From an uncultured Eubacteriales bacterium (GTDB lineage Bacteria; Bacillota; Clostridia; UMGS1883; UMGS1540), in assembly GCA_900552775.1 (NCBI GenBank), contig USAP01000016.1:1-17020 (forward strand): a DNA stretch of 17,020 bases, in the 5' to 3' direction. Both the position numbers and the translations under genes were made by a program. Numbering within the stretch: the stretch's first letter is position 1; each line of letters begins with the position of its first letter. The notes under the pieces are model-generated. The model was not told the DNA's origin. It worked only from the letters and a program-made list of their open reading frames with translations, and ran no database searches. This document shows, piece after piece, positions 8,053-15,305 of the stretch.

Positions 8053-8166
8053 TTAAAAAATCAAACTCAGCACCATACATATTATCCCGAACACACCGAG
8101 CAAAATCACTCCCCAAAACAGTATGGGAGACACCGCAATAACTCTTTTGCTGAATTTTTTGCGCAT
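8053..8166 (-). CDS. 37-residue single-helix membrane peptide
   Basis: A short reading frame. The translation begins MRKKFSKRVIAVSPILFWG and ends in CMVLSLIF, giving a basic N-terminus and one hydrophobic helix from about residue 9 to 37. AAAGGAG lies about 6 bases before the ATG, a strong site for such a short frame. It lies on the same strand as the XRE repressor gene, upstream of it, with the palindrome and consensus promoter between. Basic-plus-one-helix peptides of this size occur among type I toxins, small membrane regulators and orphan hypothetical proteins; sequence alone cannot choose. RNA from the 7948 promoter would be antisense to it. Confidence 0.55.
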   Translation of the reverse strand: MRKKFSKRVIAVSPILFWGVILLGVFGIICMVLSLIF

Positions 8167-8464
8167 AACTAACTCCTTTTTCCGCGCAATTTAAAAAATG
8201 CGCGGCACGGTTTTAAACCACGCCACGCATAAAAAACGCGGCTCAGATTAAATGTTACCACACACTATAATCCAACTCATACAAAACAAAGGGTATTGTC
8301 CGCGTTTTTATCGGATTCAACCCCTTTATTTTGCAGGAATTAAAAAAAATAATTCAAATATCTTGTTGTTAAATTATAGTATGTGGTGAATATATTATAG
8401 CATTTGCGGAGAAAAAAATCAACATTTTTTTATAAACAAATAAAAAACGCAATTTCCTATACAG
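8167..8464. other. AT-rich intergenic region with hairpins and a spaced inverted repeat
   Basis: No gene is convincing here. Visible structures are a hairpin CCGCGCA/TGCGCGG (8182-8188 with 8199-8205) just upstream of the 37-residue frame, a 15-base inverted repeat with one mismatch at 8257-8271 and 8373-8387, and between them AAAGGG/CCCTTT (8288-8293, 8322-8327) around TCCG/CGGA. The two 15-base arms each contain TATAGT, facing outwards. Confidence 0.5.
8257..8387. repeat. 131-base element bounded by 15-base inverted repeats
   Basis: Left arm 8257-8271 (ACCACACACTATAAT) and right arm 8373-8387 are reverse complements except for one base. The interior can fold into a smaller stem. No target-site duplication is obvious. 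It could be a decayed miniature element, a structured RNA, or two copies of a promoter or regulator-binding motif. Confidence 0.4.
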
Positions 8465-8465
8465 C

Positions 8466-8493
8466 AAAAAAGAGGCTGTTTAACAGCCCCTCT
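8466..8493 (-). terminator. Intrinsic terminator after glyS
   Basis: On the minus strand the stem AGAGG..CTG/CAGCCTCT (plus 8471-8493, two-base bulge, TTAAA-type loop) is followed by six Ts. It lies 15 bases beyond the glyS stop and would end the rpsO-pnp-M16-glyS cluster. Confidence 0.8.
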
Positions 8494-8508
8494 TTCCGAA
8501 ATCAAGAA

Positions 8509-9900
8509 TTAAAATTCATAGAATTTATCCATGTAAGCCGGGAGATCTTCGATTTTTATTCTCTCCTGCTCCATGGTGTCGCGGTTACGAACCGTAACGG
8601 ACATGTCCTCAACGCTGTCAAAGTCATACGTTATGCAAAGCGGCGTGCCGACTTCGTCCTGGCGGCGGTATCTTTTGCCTATGCTGCCCGCCTCGTCATA
8701 ATCGCACATATATTTTTTCGAAAGCATTTCATAAACTTTACGCGCACCGTCTCCGAGTTTTTTGGAAAGCGGGAGCACGGCAGCTTTTATGGGCGCAAGC
8801 GCCGGATGCAGTCTCAAAACAACACGCGTATCGTTTTCGCCGACTTCCTCTTCGTCATACGCATCGCACAAAAATGCAAGTGCAACACGGTCTGCACCGA
8901 GTGACGGCTCTATGCAGTACGGTATGTATTTTTCGTTTGTTGCGGGGTCAAGATATTCCATATTCTCGCCGGAATGTTCCGCATGCTGGCGAAGGTCGAA
9001 ATCGGTTCTGTCCGCAACGCCCCAAAGCTCGCCCCAGCCGAACGGGAAGAGGAATTCTATATCCGTTGTGGCATTGCTGTAATGCGAAAGCTCCTCGGGG
9101 CTGTGGTCGCGAAGACGCATATTTTCTTCCTTCATGCCGAGAGAAAGAAGGAAGTTTTTGCAGTAATCCTTCCAGTAAGCAAACCACTCAAGGTCTGTTC
9201 CGGGCTTGCAGAAGAACTCAAGCTCCATTTGCTCAAACTCACGTGTTCTGAAAGTGAAGTTTCCGGGTGTTATCTCGTTTCTGAACGATTTGCCTATCTG
9301 ACCTATTCCGAAAGGAACTTTCTTTCTCGTTGTTCTCTGAACGTTTTTAAAGTTTACAAAAATACCCTGAGCCGTTTCGGGGCGGAGGAAAAGCTCCGAT
9401 GTGCTGTCTTCCGTTACGCCCTGGAAGGTTTTGAACATAAGATTGAATTTTCTGATATCTGTAAAGTTGAGTTTTCCGCACTTGGGGCATACAATATTGT
9501 TTTCTTTTATAAACTCAACCATTTTCTCGTTGCTCCAGCCGTCAACCGTTTCGGGAGTTCCCTTTTCCGTCAGGTAATCCTCTATAAGTTTATCCGCACG
9601 GTAACGCGCTTTGCACTCCTTGCAGTCAAGCAATGGATCGGAAAAGCCGCCCACGTGACCGGAAGCCACCCATGTCTGCGGATTCATCAGTATAGCCGCG
9701 TCAAGACCTACGTTATATGGGCTTTCCTGAATGAATTTTTTCCACCATGCGCGTTTTACGTTGTTTTTAAACTCAACACCTAAAGGGCCGTAGTCCCATG
9801 TGTTTGAAAGGCCGCCGTAGATTTCCGAGCCGGGGTATACATAACCTCTTCCCTTGCACAGCGCCACTATTTTGTCCATTGTTTTTTCACTGTTCTTCAT
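8509..9900 (-). CDS. glyS: Glycine--tRNA ligase, single-chain alpha2 type
   Basis: Class II aminoacyl-tRNA synthetase that charges tRNA-Gly in the cytoplasm. The called protein has 463 residues, the normal length for the dimeric (alpha2) form rather than the glyQ/glyS two-subunit form. Visible are the N-terminal [16 protein letters not shown] motif (about 15-30), CxxC pairs (CKEC about 93-96, CPKC about 138-141) of the zinc-like insertion, motif 2 with [19 protein letters not shown] (about 206-224), motif 3 with [10 protein letters not shown] (about 329-338), and the C-terminal anticodon-binding domain (about 365-463). I chose the ATG at 9900: AGGAGG lies 8 bases before it but only 2 bases before the ATG at 9906. 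The start overlaps the end of the M16 gene by 14 bases, so the pair is co-expressed. Confidence 0.97.
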   Translation of the reverse strand: MKNSEKTMDKIVALCKGRGYVYPGSEIYGGLSNTWDYGPLGVEFKNNVKRAWWKKFIQESPYNVGLDAAILMNPQTWVASGHVGGFSDPLLDCKECKARYRADKLIEDYLTEKGTPETVDGWSNEKMVEFIKENNIVCPKCGKLNFTDIRKFNLMFKTFQGVTEDSTSELFLRPETAQGIFVNFKNVQRTTRKKVPFGIGQIGKSFRNEITPGNFTFRTREFEQMELEFFCKPGTDLEWFAYWKDYCKNFLLSLGMKEENMRLRDHSPEELSHYSNATTDIEFLFPFGWGELWGVADRTDFDLRQHAEHSGENMEYLDPATNEKYIPYCIEPSLGADRVALAFLCDAYDEEEVGENDTRVVLRLHPALAPIKAAVLPLSKKLGDGARKVYEMLSKKYMCDYDEAGSIGKRYRRQDEVGTPLCITYDFDSVEDMSVTVRNRDTMEQERIKIEDLPAYMDKFYEF

Positions 9901-11140
9901 ACTCATTTCCTCCTTTTGAAATTACCGTGCTCCGCGCCGGTGCGGAGCCGAATATATCTTTAATAATATTATTGACTTTTGTTTCGTCAACGGCATCAAT
10001 CCCGGCAATAATCTCGTTGGGTGACTTGATTTTTTCATGCATCAGCCTGTTTTTTCCTATTGCCTGCATGCGTGCGCTTACGTTTTCAAGACCGAGAATA
10101 TATTCCGAACGCAGCTGCTGTACACCGCGGCGAAGTTCCTCGCGCGATACGCCGTTTTTTAAAAGCAGCTCCGTTTCCTTTAAAATAATTTCTTCCGCCT
10201 CGGCAAAGTTTTCCGGGGAAAGACCTGCGTAAATATAGAGCATACCGGCATTTTTATAAGATTCCGGAACGGAATACACTGAATATGCAAGGCCGCGCTC
10301 TTCGCGTACTTTTCTGAAAAGTCTTGACGATGCGGCTCCGCCCAAAATATTGCATACAACCGCTTCCGCAAAAATTGCATCCTCTCCGCTGCCCGCGCCT
10401 TGAAAGCCAAATGCTATATGTGATTGCTCTATATCTTTTTCGCGCTCGAACGTTCCTGCTTTAAACTCTGCGGCACCGTAATCCGTATAGGATTCTCCTC
10501 CCGGAATATCTCCGAGATATTTCTCCGCCGCGCATAGCACATCTTCCGAAGAAAAACTGCCGGCAACTGCCAAAACAGTGTTGTTTGCATTATAATGTTT
10601 CCGTACAAATTCATGCAGATCGTCTCTTGTAAATCCCATAACCGTTTCGGGCGCCCCCGTTACGGTAAAGCCCAAAGAACTGTCGCCCCATGCAGCTTTT
10701 GCAAGCCCGTCAAGCACAAGATCCTCCGGAGAGTCTTCGTACATGCTTATTTCTTCCGTTATTACCTTCTTTTCGCGCTCCACATCATCGGGTGCAAAAA
10801 GCGAATTTTTATACATATCGGACAAAATGTCCAGAGCGGCTTCTATGTCGCGGTCAATAACCTTTGCGTAGTAACACGTACATTCCCTTGAAGTGAACGC
10901 GTTTAGGTTGCCGCCCATAAAATCCGTTTCTTCGGCAATATCTCTTGCCGTACGTTTTTTAGTCCCTTTAAAAAGCATATGCTCGGCAAAATGGCTGAGT
11001 CCGTTTACGCCCGGCTCCTCCGCGCGCGAGCCTACCCCTGCCCATATCCCGACAGATACACTTTTTACATATGGTATGTTTTCCAAAATAACCGTAAGAC
11101 CGTTTGACAAAGTTTTTTCAATATACATATATAAAAACAT
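9887..11140 (-). CDS. M16B-family zinc metallopeptidase (insulinase/processing-peptidase like)
   Basis: A 417-residue protein of the M16 family. The inverted zinc motif HFAEH is at 50-54 and the third ligand is in [14 protein letters not shown] at about E130, at the usual spacing of some 76 residues, so it should be catalytically active. No signal peptide is evident, indicating a cytoplasmic location. Such genes often lie next to pnp in Firmicutes. The start is uncertain. The frame is open to a TTG at 11179, but family members usually begin close to [14 protein letters not shown] use the ATG at 11140; the ATG at 11128 is an alternative. No strong ribosome site precedes any of them. A hairpin just upstream lies between pnp and this gene. 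Confidence 0.92.
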   Translation of the reverse strand: MFLYMYIEKTLSNGLTVILENIPYVKSVSVGIWAGVGSRAEEPGVNGLSHFAEHMLFKGTKKRTARDIAEETDFMGGNLNAFTSRECTCYYAKVIDRDIEAALDILSDMYKNSLFAPDDVEREKKVITEEISMYEDSPEDLVLDGLAKAAWGDSSLGFTVTGAPETVMGFTRDDLHEFVRKHYNANNTVLAVAGSFSSEDVLCAAEKYLGDIPGGESYTDYGAAEFKAGTFEREKDIEQSHIAFGFQGAGSGEDAIFAEAVVCNILGGAASSRLFRKVREERGLAYSVYSVPESYKNAGMLYIYAGLSPENFAEAEEIILKETELLLKNGVSREELRRGVQQLRSEYILGLENVSARMQAIGKNRLMHEKIKSPNEIIAGIDAVDETKVNNIIKDIFGSAPARSTVISKGGNEYEEQ

Positions 11141-11142
11141 AT

Positions 11143-11173
11143 GAGGCCGCCTGTAAATTATTACGGCAGCCTC
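11143..11173 (-). terminator. Hairpin between pnp and the M16 gene (terminator or attenuator)
   Basis: On the minus strand GAGGCTGCC (plus 11165-11173) pairs with GGCGGCCTC (11143-11151) with one G-U pair and a 13-base loop, and is followed by ATATGTTTTT. It begins 15 bases after the pnp stop and its 3' side abuts the M16 ATG, so it may terminate partially or limit M16 translation. Confidence 0.55.
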
Positions 11174-11188
11174 ATTCAATCCTTTTTA

Positions 11189-13264
11189 TCAGTCAACTAT
11201 TCTCATAAGATTGATTCTGCCCATTTTATCAACTTCGAGCACTCTAACCTTTACCGTGTCTCCGATATTGACAACGTCCTCAACCTTTTCAACGCGCTTT
11301 TTGTCAAGCTTTGAAATGTGAATAAGTCCGTCCTTGCCGGGAAGGAACTCAACGAACGCACCGAAGTTCATTATTCTTACAACCTTGCCTTCAAATTCCT
11401 GACCGGGCTCAACATCGCTTACAATACCTTTTATGATATTGAGCGCTTTCTGTGCCGCTGCGTCATCGGTTGTGGCAATGAACACCTTGCCGTCATCTTC
11501 TATATCAATCTTAACGCCCGTATCGGCAATAATCTTCTGAATAACTTTGCCGCCGGAACCTATTACATCGCGAATCTTGTCCACATCAATTGTTGTGGTG
11601 ATAATTTTCGGAGCATATTCGGAAAGCTTTTCGCGCGGAGCGCCGATGCAGGGAAGCATTACTTTGTCAAGAATCATTTCTCTTGCTTCTTTTGTCTGCT
11701 CCAAAGCTCTCTTTATGATTTCGGGTTTAAGTCCGTCAATCTTAATATCAACCTGAATTGCCGTAATACCGTTTTTGGTACCTGCAACTTTAAAGTCCAT
11801 GTCGCCGAAGAAGTCTTCAAGACCCTGGATATCTGTCATTGTAACAAATCTGTCGCCTTCCGTAACCAAGCCGCAGGAAATACCGGCAACGGGAGCTTTA
11901 ATCGGAACGCCTGCGTCCATAAGAGCCAATGTGCTGCCGCATACGCTGCCCTGTGAAGTTGAACCGTTTGAACTCAATACTTCGGAAACCAGACGGATTG
12001 CATAGGGGAATTCTTCCTCCGAGGGGATAACAGGCTCCAAAGCTCTTTCAGCCAAAGCGCCGTGACCTATCTCACGTCTGCCGGGGCCTCTTGAAGGTCT
12101 TGTTTCGCCAACGCTGTAAGAGGGGAAATTATAGTGATGCATATATCTCTTGTGCTCTTCCTCGTCTATGCCGTCAAGAAGCTGAACGTCGCCCATCGCT
12201 CCCAAGGTAACCGTGGTGAGAACCTGCGTCTGACCTCTTGTGAAAAGACCGCTTCCGTGAACTCTCGGCAAAAGACCAACTTCCGAAGCCAAAGGACGTA
12301 CATCGAAAAGTCCTCTTCCGTCAACACGCTTGCCTTCGTCTAAAATCCAGCGGCGAACAATGTATTTCTGAAGTTTATAAAGTGCCTGGTCGATTTTGGC
12401 GGGATCGATTTCCGCCTCTTCGTAATGCGCATAAGCGTCTTCGTATATGGGTTTGAGTCTCTCATCGCGAACGCGCTTATCGTCTGTATCAAGAGCCTCT
12501 TTAACGCGGTCAATATAAAGCGATTTGATTTCTTCGAGAAGCTCTTCTTCAACAACAACATGCTCATAGGAAGCTTTCTCTTTGCCTATTTCAGCCTGTA
12601 TCGATGAAATAAAATCACAGATTTTAACTATTTCGGCATGCGCTTTCATGATGGCATCGAACATAACGTCTTCGGGTATTTCCGCACCGCCTGCTTCAAT
12701 CATGTTAACTTTTTCGTGAGTACCCGCAACCGTGAGTTGTAATGTGCTCTTTTCTCTCTGCTCCGCCGTGGGGTTTATGATGATTTCGCCGTCCACAAGA
12801 CCTACCTGAACGCCGCCTATCGGACCGCCGAACGGAATCTGCGAAATCGAAATAGCCGCGGAAGCGCCTATCATTGCCGCAATTTCGGGAGCATTGTCCT
12901 GATCAACAGACAAAACGGTTGCTATAACCGTAACATCGTTTCTCAAATCCGAGGGGAAAAGAGGACGGATAGGTCTGTCTATAACACGTGATGTGAGAAT
13001 GGCTTTTTCAGAAGGCTTACCCTCTCTCTTTAAAAAGCTTCCCGGGATTTTGCCGACGGAATAAAGCTTTTCCTCATAGTCTACCGAAAGTGGGAAAAAG
13101 TCGATGCCTTCTCTGGGCTTTTCGCTCATTGTAGCTGTGGCGAGAACAACCGTGTCGCCGTATCTTACAAGCGCGCTGCCGCTTGCAAGCTGTGCCAGTT
13201 TGCCCGTCTCGATAGAAAGCGGACGACCGGCAAGCTCTGTTTTAAAAATTCTTTCCATGTGCAT
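11189..13264 (-). CDS. pnp: Polyribonucleotide nucleotidyltransferase (PNPase)
   Basis: A phosphate-dependent 3'-to-5' exoribonuclease, a trimeric ring enzyme of mRNA decay and RNA quality control. The 691 residues carry two RNase PH-like domains separated by a helical linker. Conserved stretches include the first RNase PH domain (RPIRPLFP at about 97-104) and [20 protein letters not shown] in the second domain. A KH domain ([12 protein letters not shown] near 564) and a C-terminal S1 RNA-binding domain (about 621-691, [17 protein letters not shown]) follow. Full length for the family. GGAGG lies 5 bases before the ATG at 13264; an in-frame ATG two codons later is possible. It lies downstream of rpsO, the usual arrangement. 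PNPase often controls its own mRNA through leader structure, and a small hairpin directly precedes this ribosome site. Confidence 0.98.
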   Translation of the reverse strand: MHMERIFKTELAGRPLSIETGKLAQLASGSALVRYGDTVVLATATMSEKPREGIDFFPLSVDYEEKLYSVGKIPGSFLKREGKPSEKAILTSRVIDRPIRPLFPSDLRNDVTVIATVLSVDQDNAPEIAAMIGASAAISISQIPFGGPIGGVQVGLVDGEIIINPTAEQREKSTLQLTVAGTHEKVNMIEAGGAEIPEDVMFDAIMKAHAEIVKICDFISSIQAEIGKEKASYEHVVVEEELLEEIKSLYIDRVKEALDTDDKRVRDERLKPIYEDAYAHYEEAEIDPAKIDQALYKLQKYIVRRWILDEGKRVDGRGLFDVRPLASEVGLLPRVHGSGLFTRGQTQVLTTVTLGAMGDVQLLDGIDEEEHKRYMHHYNFPSYSVGETRPSRGPGRREIGHGALAERALEPVIPSEEEFPYAIRLVSEVLSSNGSTSQGSVCGSTLALMDAGVPIKAPVAGISCGLVTEGDRFVTMTDIQGLEDFFGDMDFKVAGTKNGITAIQVDIKIDGLKPEIIKRALEQTKEAREMILDKVMLPCIGAPREKLSEYAPKIITTTIDVDKIRDVIGSGGKVIQKIIADTGVKIDIEDDGKVFIATTDDAAAQKALNIIKGIVSDVEPGQEFEGKVVRIMNFGAFVEFLPGKDGLIHISKLDKKRVEKVEDVVNIGDTVKVRVLEVDKMGRINLMRIVD

Positions 13265-13348
13265 TAAAACCTCCGAATAAAAATTTTTCGGCTGTCGGTT
13301 CTTAGCACTTATATCCGCCTCCGAAATTCGGGAACGGGTATAAACGCT

Positions 13349-13410
13349 AAAAGCCCGTCAGCCTTTTTGAAGCCGCCCCGCAAGGCGCACAAATGCGCCT
13401 GCGTGACGGC
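13349..13410 (-). terminator. Branched hairpin between rpsO and pnp
   Basis: On the minus strand, 3' of rpsO, GCCGTCA (plus 13404-13410) pairs with TGACGG followed by GCTTTTA (13349-13360). Inside lies a perfect 7-bp hairpin AGGCGCA/TGCGCCT with a 4-base loop (plus 13383-13400). It can act as a leaky terminator or processing site between the two genes. Confidence 0.55.
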
Positions 13411-13419
13411 TCCGCAATA

Positions 13420-13683
13420 CTACTTTCTCAAATTAAGTTTTGAAATAATAGCACGATATCTTTCGATATCGATTTTCATAAGATAGTTCAAAAGACCGCG
13501 TCTCTGACCTACCATCATCAAAAGACCGCGTCTTGAATGATGATCCTTCTTATGAGTTTTGAGATGTTCGTTCAGATGATTGATTCTGTGTGTAAGAAGC
13601 GCAATCTGAACTTCGGGAGAACCTGTATCCGTTTCGTGGATTTTATAGGTGTTGATTATCTCCGTTTTTACATCCTTCTGCAT
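13420..13683 (-). CDS. rpsO: Ribosomal protein S15
   Basis: Small-subunit protein that binds the 16S rRNA three-way junction early in 30S assembly. It has 87 residues against the usual 88-89. The hallmark stretches [29 protein letters not shown] and QRRGLLNYL are intact. I chose the ATG at 13683 over the GTG at 13692 because GGGAGG lies 8 bases before the ATG and overlaps the GTG. Downstream on the same strand are pnp, the M16 peptidase and glyS. It is the last gene of the clostridial part of the contig: the sequence upstream of its leader belongs to another genome, so its promoter and any further leader control are missing or disrupted here. Confidence 0.97.
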   Translation of the reverse strand: MQKDVKTEIINTYKIHETDTGSPEVQIALLTHRINHLNEHLKTHKKDHHSRRGLLMMVGQRRGLLNYLMKIDIERYRAIISKLNLRK

Positions 13684-13734
13684 AGTTTTCACCTCCCAAA
13701 ATTAAACCTCCGTGCTCAAAGAAAAGGGTTGGTG

Positions 13735-13756
13735 ACCTCCCCAATCCTTGGTCAAC
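13735..13756. other. Probable chimeric junction: clostridial DNA to Bacteroides-like DNA
   Basis: On the left is the normal leader of rpsO with strong Shine-Dalgarno sequences. On the right an antitoxin frame begins abruptly without its N-terminal part, its promoter or a ribosome site, and an in-frame stop lies at 13733-13735. Style changes here from Firmicute to Bacteroides-like mobile genes. An imperfect hairpin (GGTT..GACC / GGTCAACC, 13728-13758) spans the point, so the exact base cannot be fixed. Confidence 0.65.
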
Positions 13757-13987
13757 CAGAAGAAATACTTCGAAATGGCAGAGACGGAAACGATCCTGAT
13801 CTCCAGACGCAATGCGGCACCTATCATGGTGTGTGCGGTCAGGGAAGGCGATTTTCCTTCAAGAGAAGAGCTGGCGGCCATTCAGAGGGGTATTGATGAT
13901 GTCAGGAACGGAAATACCTTCAGAATGGCTAAAAACGAGTCTCTGGACGATTTTCTTAACCGTATAGAGGGTGAAGGCAATGTATGA
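13748..13987 (+). CDS. Phd/YefM-like antitoxin, 5' end missing
   Basis: The readable part is about 78 residues. It has a Phd/YefM-like core (ETILISRRNAAPIMVCAV at about 14-31) and an acidic C-terminal tail with FRMAKNESLDDFLNRIE that would neutralise the toxin. The N-terminal DNA-binding beginning normal for this family (about a dozen residues or more) is absent. Only a TTG at 13748 can open the frame, with no ribosome site before it, and a stop lies at 13733. I read it as truncated by the junction rather than as a natural short antitoxin. It overlaps the toxin start by 8 bases, the usual layout of these modules. Confidence 0.75.
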   Translation: MVNQKKYFEMAETETILISRRNAAPIMVCAVREGDFPSREELAAIQRGIDDVRNGNTFRMAKNESLDDFLNRIEGEGNV

Positions 13988-14249
13988 GATAGAATTTTCC
14001 AAAGAAGCGGTAAAACATGTCCTGTTAATGAGAAAATCCTCTCCGCAGCTTTTCAAGAAGCTGGAGAAGCTGCTTGATGAACTCAGAGAACACCCATATA
14101 CGGGTACAGGACATCCGGAACAGTTAAGATACCTGGAGGGTGTCTGGTCAAGGCAGCTGGATAAGAAAAACCGTATCAGGTATATGGTCAACGAGACTAC
14201 AGTAATTGTGTTCATCATTTCAGCCTGGGGGCATTATGACGACAAATGA
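13980..14249 (+). CDS. yoeB: Txe/YoeB-family mRNA-interferase toxin
   Basis: An 89-residue ribosome-dependent endoribonuclease of the RelE/YoeB fold. Family features are visible: HPYTGTGHPEQLRYLEGVWSR at about 38-58 (with the conserved Glu and the WSR arginine), KKNRIRYMV at about 62-70, and a C-terminal HY pair in WGHYDDK where the catalytic His is expected. All likely catalytic positions are present, so the toxin looks intact although its antitoxin is truncated in this contig. I chose the ATG at 13980 rather than the GTG at 13971: it sits within the antitoxin's last codons (ATGTATGA overlap). Homologues of this style are common in Bacteroides. Confidence 0.9.
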   Translation: MYEIEFSKEAVKHVLLMRKSSPQLFKKLEKLLDELREHPYTGTGHPEQLRYLEGVWSRQLDKKNRIRYMVNETTVIVFIISAWGHYDDK

Positions 14250-14291
14250 AGGATTGCAGTATGTGCCGTTTTGGAACTTACTGCAATCCTT
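14249..14291 (+). terminator. Terminator of the toxin-antitoxin pair
   Basis: AAGGATTGCAGTA at 14249-14261 is exactly complementary to 14279-14291, with a 17-base loop and a short TTTT tail. The hairpin begins at the toxin stop codon. Confidence 0.75.
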
Positions 14292-14340
14292 TTGAATTTG
14301 TGACAGAATCAAAATAACTTATATCATAGATCCAAGCAAA

Positions 14341-14702
14341 CGGCTGCACTCGTCGGGAGTGTTGGTACACCCCCTTGCCGTGCGGCGCTCCCCGACCGAT
14401 GAGTTTTTTGTGGTGTTCCGGACATGTTCTGTTGTGCGGTTTTCGTGTGTGTTCACGTGTGTGGGATAGGTTCTATCTCTCCCCGTCCCCTTTGCTGATT
14501 TCGCGCTGGGGAAGGTGTTCGATAGAACAGCAAGAGGAAACCGGGCAAGCCCTGTTTTTTCCTCTTGCCCTACGGGGTTTTTAGCTGTAAATCAGCTATT
14601 TAGAAAATTATACTAATATAATTTGGTTATAATGAATAAATATACTATCTTGTAAACCAATAAGTTAGTATATTAATTCATTATAATAAGCCTTATAATA
14701 TC
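14341..14702. other. Inverted-repeat-rich region, candidate transfer origin (oriT) and mob promoter
   Basis: No gene is convincing in 14292-14702. Successive inverted repeats are visible: GGGAGTGT/ACACCCCC (14355-14362 with 14367-14374, one mismatch), GTCGGG/CCCGAC (14352-14357 with 14391-14396), GTTCTATC/GATAGAAC (14470-14477 with 14521-14528) enclosing TCCCC/GGGGA, GCAAGAGGAAA/TTTCCTCTTGC (14530-14540 with 14558-14568) enclosing GGGCAAGCCC, TAGCTG/CAGCTA around 14582-14599, and the long repeat at 14627-14686. In Bacteroides mobilizable elements oriT usually lies just upstream of the mob genes, which fits. Bases 14292-14340 hold nothing I recognise. Confidence 0.5.
14627..14686. repeat. 21-base near-perfect inverted repeat upstream of the mob operon
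   Basis: Arms 14627-14647 and 14666-14686 are reverse complements with one mismatch and an 18-base gap. TATACTA occurs at 14609-14615 and 14641-14647, and its complement TAGTATA at 14666-14672. The right arm ends 16 bases before the mob start codon. It is a candidate binding site for the ribbon-helix-helix-like protein encoded next to it. Confidence 0.65.
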
Positions 14703-15305
14703 ATGGAAAAAGACAGCAAAACAACGGTAGCAGTAGAACGTACTACTTTTACTAAACTTGACCGTCTGGCCAAGGCAAACAATGTGTCAAAAATGGAGTT
14801 CCTTACACATGCTATAAACTATTTTGAGAAGTACGGTATAAACCCGGTCGAGCATGAAAGCCCAGCACAGGAAATGCAGAAACTTATCAAGCGCATGGAT
14901 CAGGTATTCGCATTCCTGAAGAAACAGGAAACGGATCTTGTGCGTCCGGCTTGTGAAGCTCTGGCCGGAGCCAGCACACAGATAACCATAAGCCTTTCAT
15001 CCTTACTTTCGGAAGAAAAGTTCAGGCGGTTCCTGAAGGACAACAAGGAGCTGCTTGCCGAGATTATCAACAGTTCCGACAACAACGGCAAGGCCATAGG
15101 CCGGACAGAAAAAGCGGTGCGGGATGCAGATTCAACTATCAGGAAGAACCAGGATATTATCTTCAAGCGGATAGAAGCCAGCGAAACGGCACAGATTAAA
15201 GCCTATAAGCATATCGTTTCTTTCCTCGATGCAAAAGGAAAGACCGGGCTGCTCGATGACATAAACAAGGTCTATGAGAGGGAAAAGGAAAGGAGGGGGC
15301 TATGA
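14703..15305 (+). CDS. BfmA/BtgA-like mobilization accessory protein
   Basis: A 200-residue protein that probably binds the transfer origin and assists the relaxase. The N-terminal 45 residues (KTTVAVERTTFTKLDRLAK then NNVSKMEFLTHAINYF) look like a ribbon-helix-helix DNA-binding domain. The rest is strongly helical and charged, with likely coiled coils (about 58-80 and 120-198). It overlaps the relaxase start by 4 bases (ATGA), the standard Bacteroides mobA-mobB arrangement. There is no Shine-Dalgarno before the ATG, typical of Bacteroidota and unlike the clostridial genes at the left of the window. The name is given from overall resemblance to Bacteroides mobilization proteins and is less certain than the role. 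Confidence 0.78.
   Translation: MEKDSKTTVAVERTTFTKLDRLAKANNVSKMEFLTHAINYFEKYGINPVEHESPAQEMQKLIKRMDQVFAFLKKQETDLVRPACEALAGASTQITISLSSLLSEEKFRRFLKDNKELLAEIINSSDNNGKAIGRTEKAVRDADSTIRKNQDIIFKRIEASETAQIKAYKHIVSFLDAKGKTGLLDDINKVYEREKERRGL

Noticed and set aside
8008..8172. 54-codon plus-strand frame downstream of the consensus promoter
   Set aside because: No ribosome site is present, composition is odd (His/Gln/Asn/Lys-rich), and it is antisense to the better supported 37-residue frame. It remains a possible alternative product.
8974..9783. 269-codon open frame on the plus strand inside glyS
   Set aside because: It is antisense to a fully conserved synthetase gene, has no ribosome site and shows no recognisable domain; it is a shadow of glyS codon usage.
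13859..14218. 119-codon minus-strand frame opposite the toxin gene
   Set aside because: It is antisense to the recognised toxin and antitoxin, with no ribosome site or domain.
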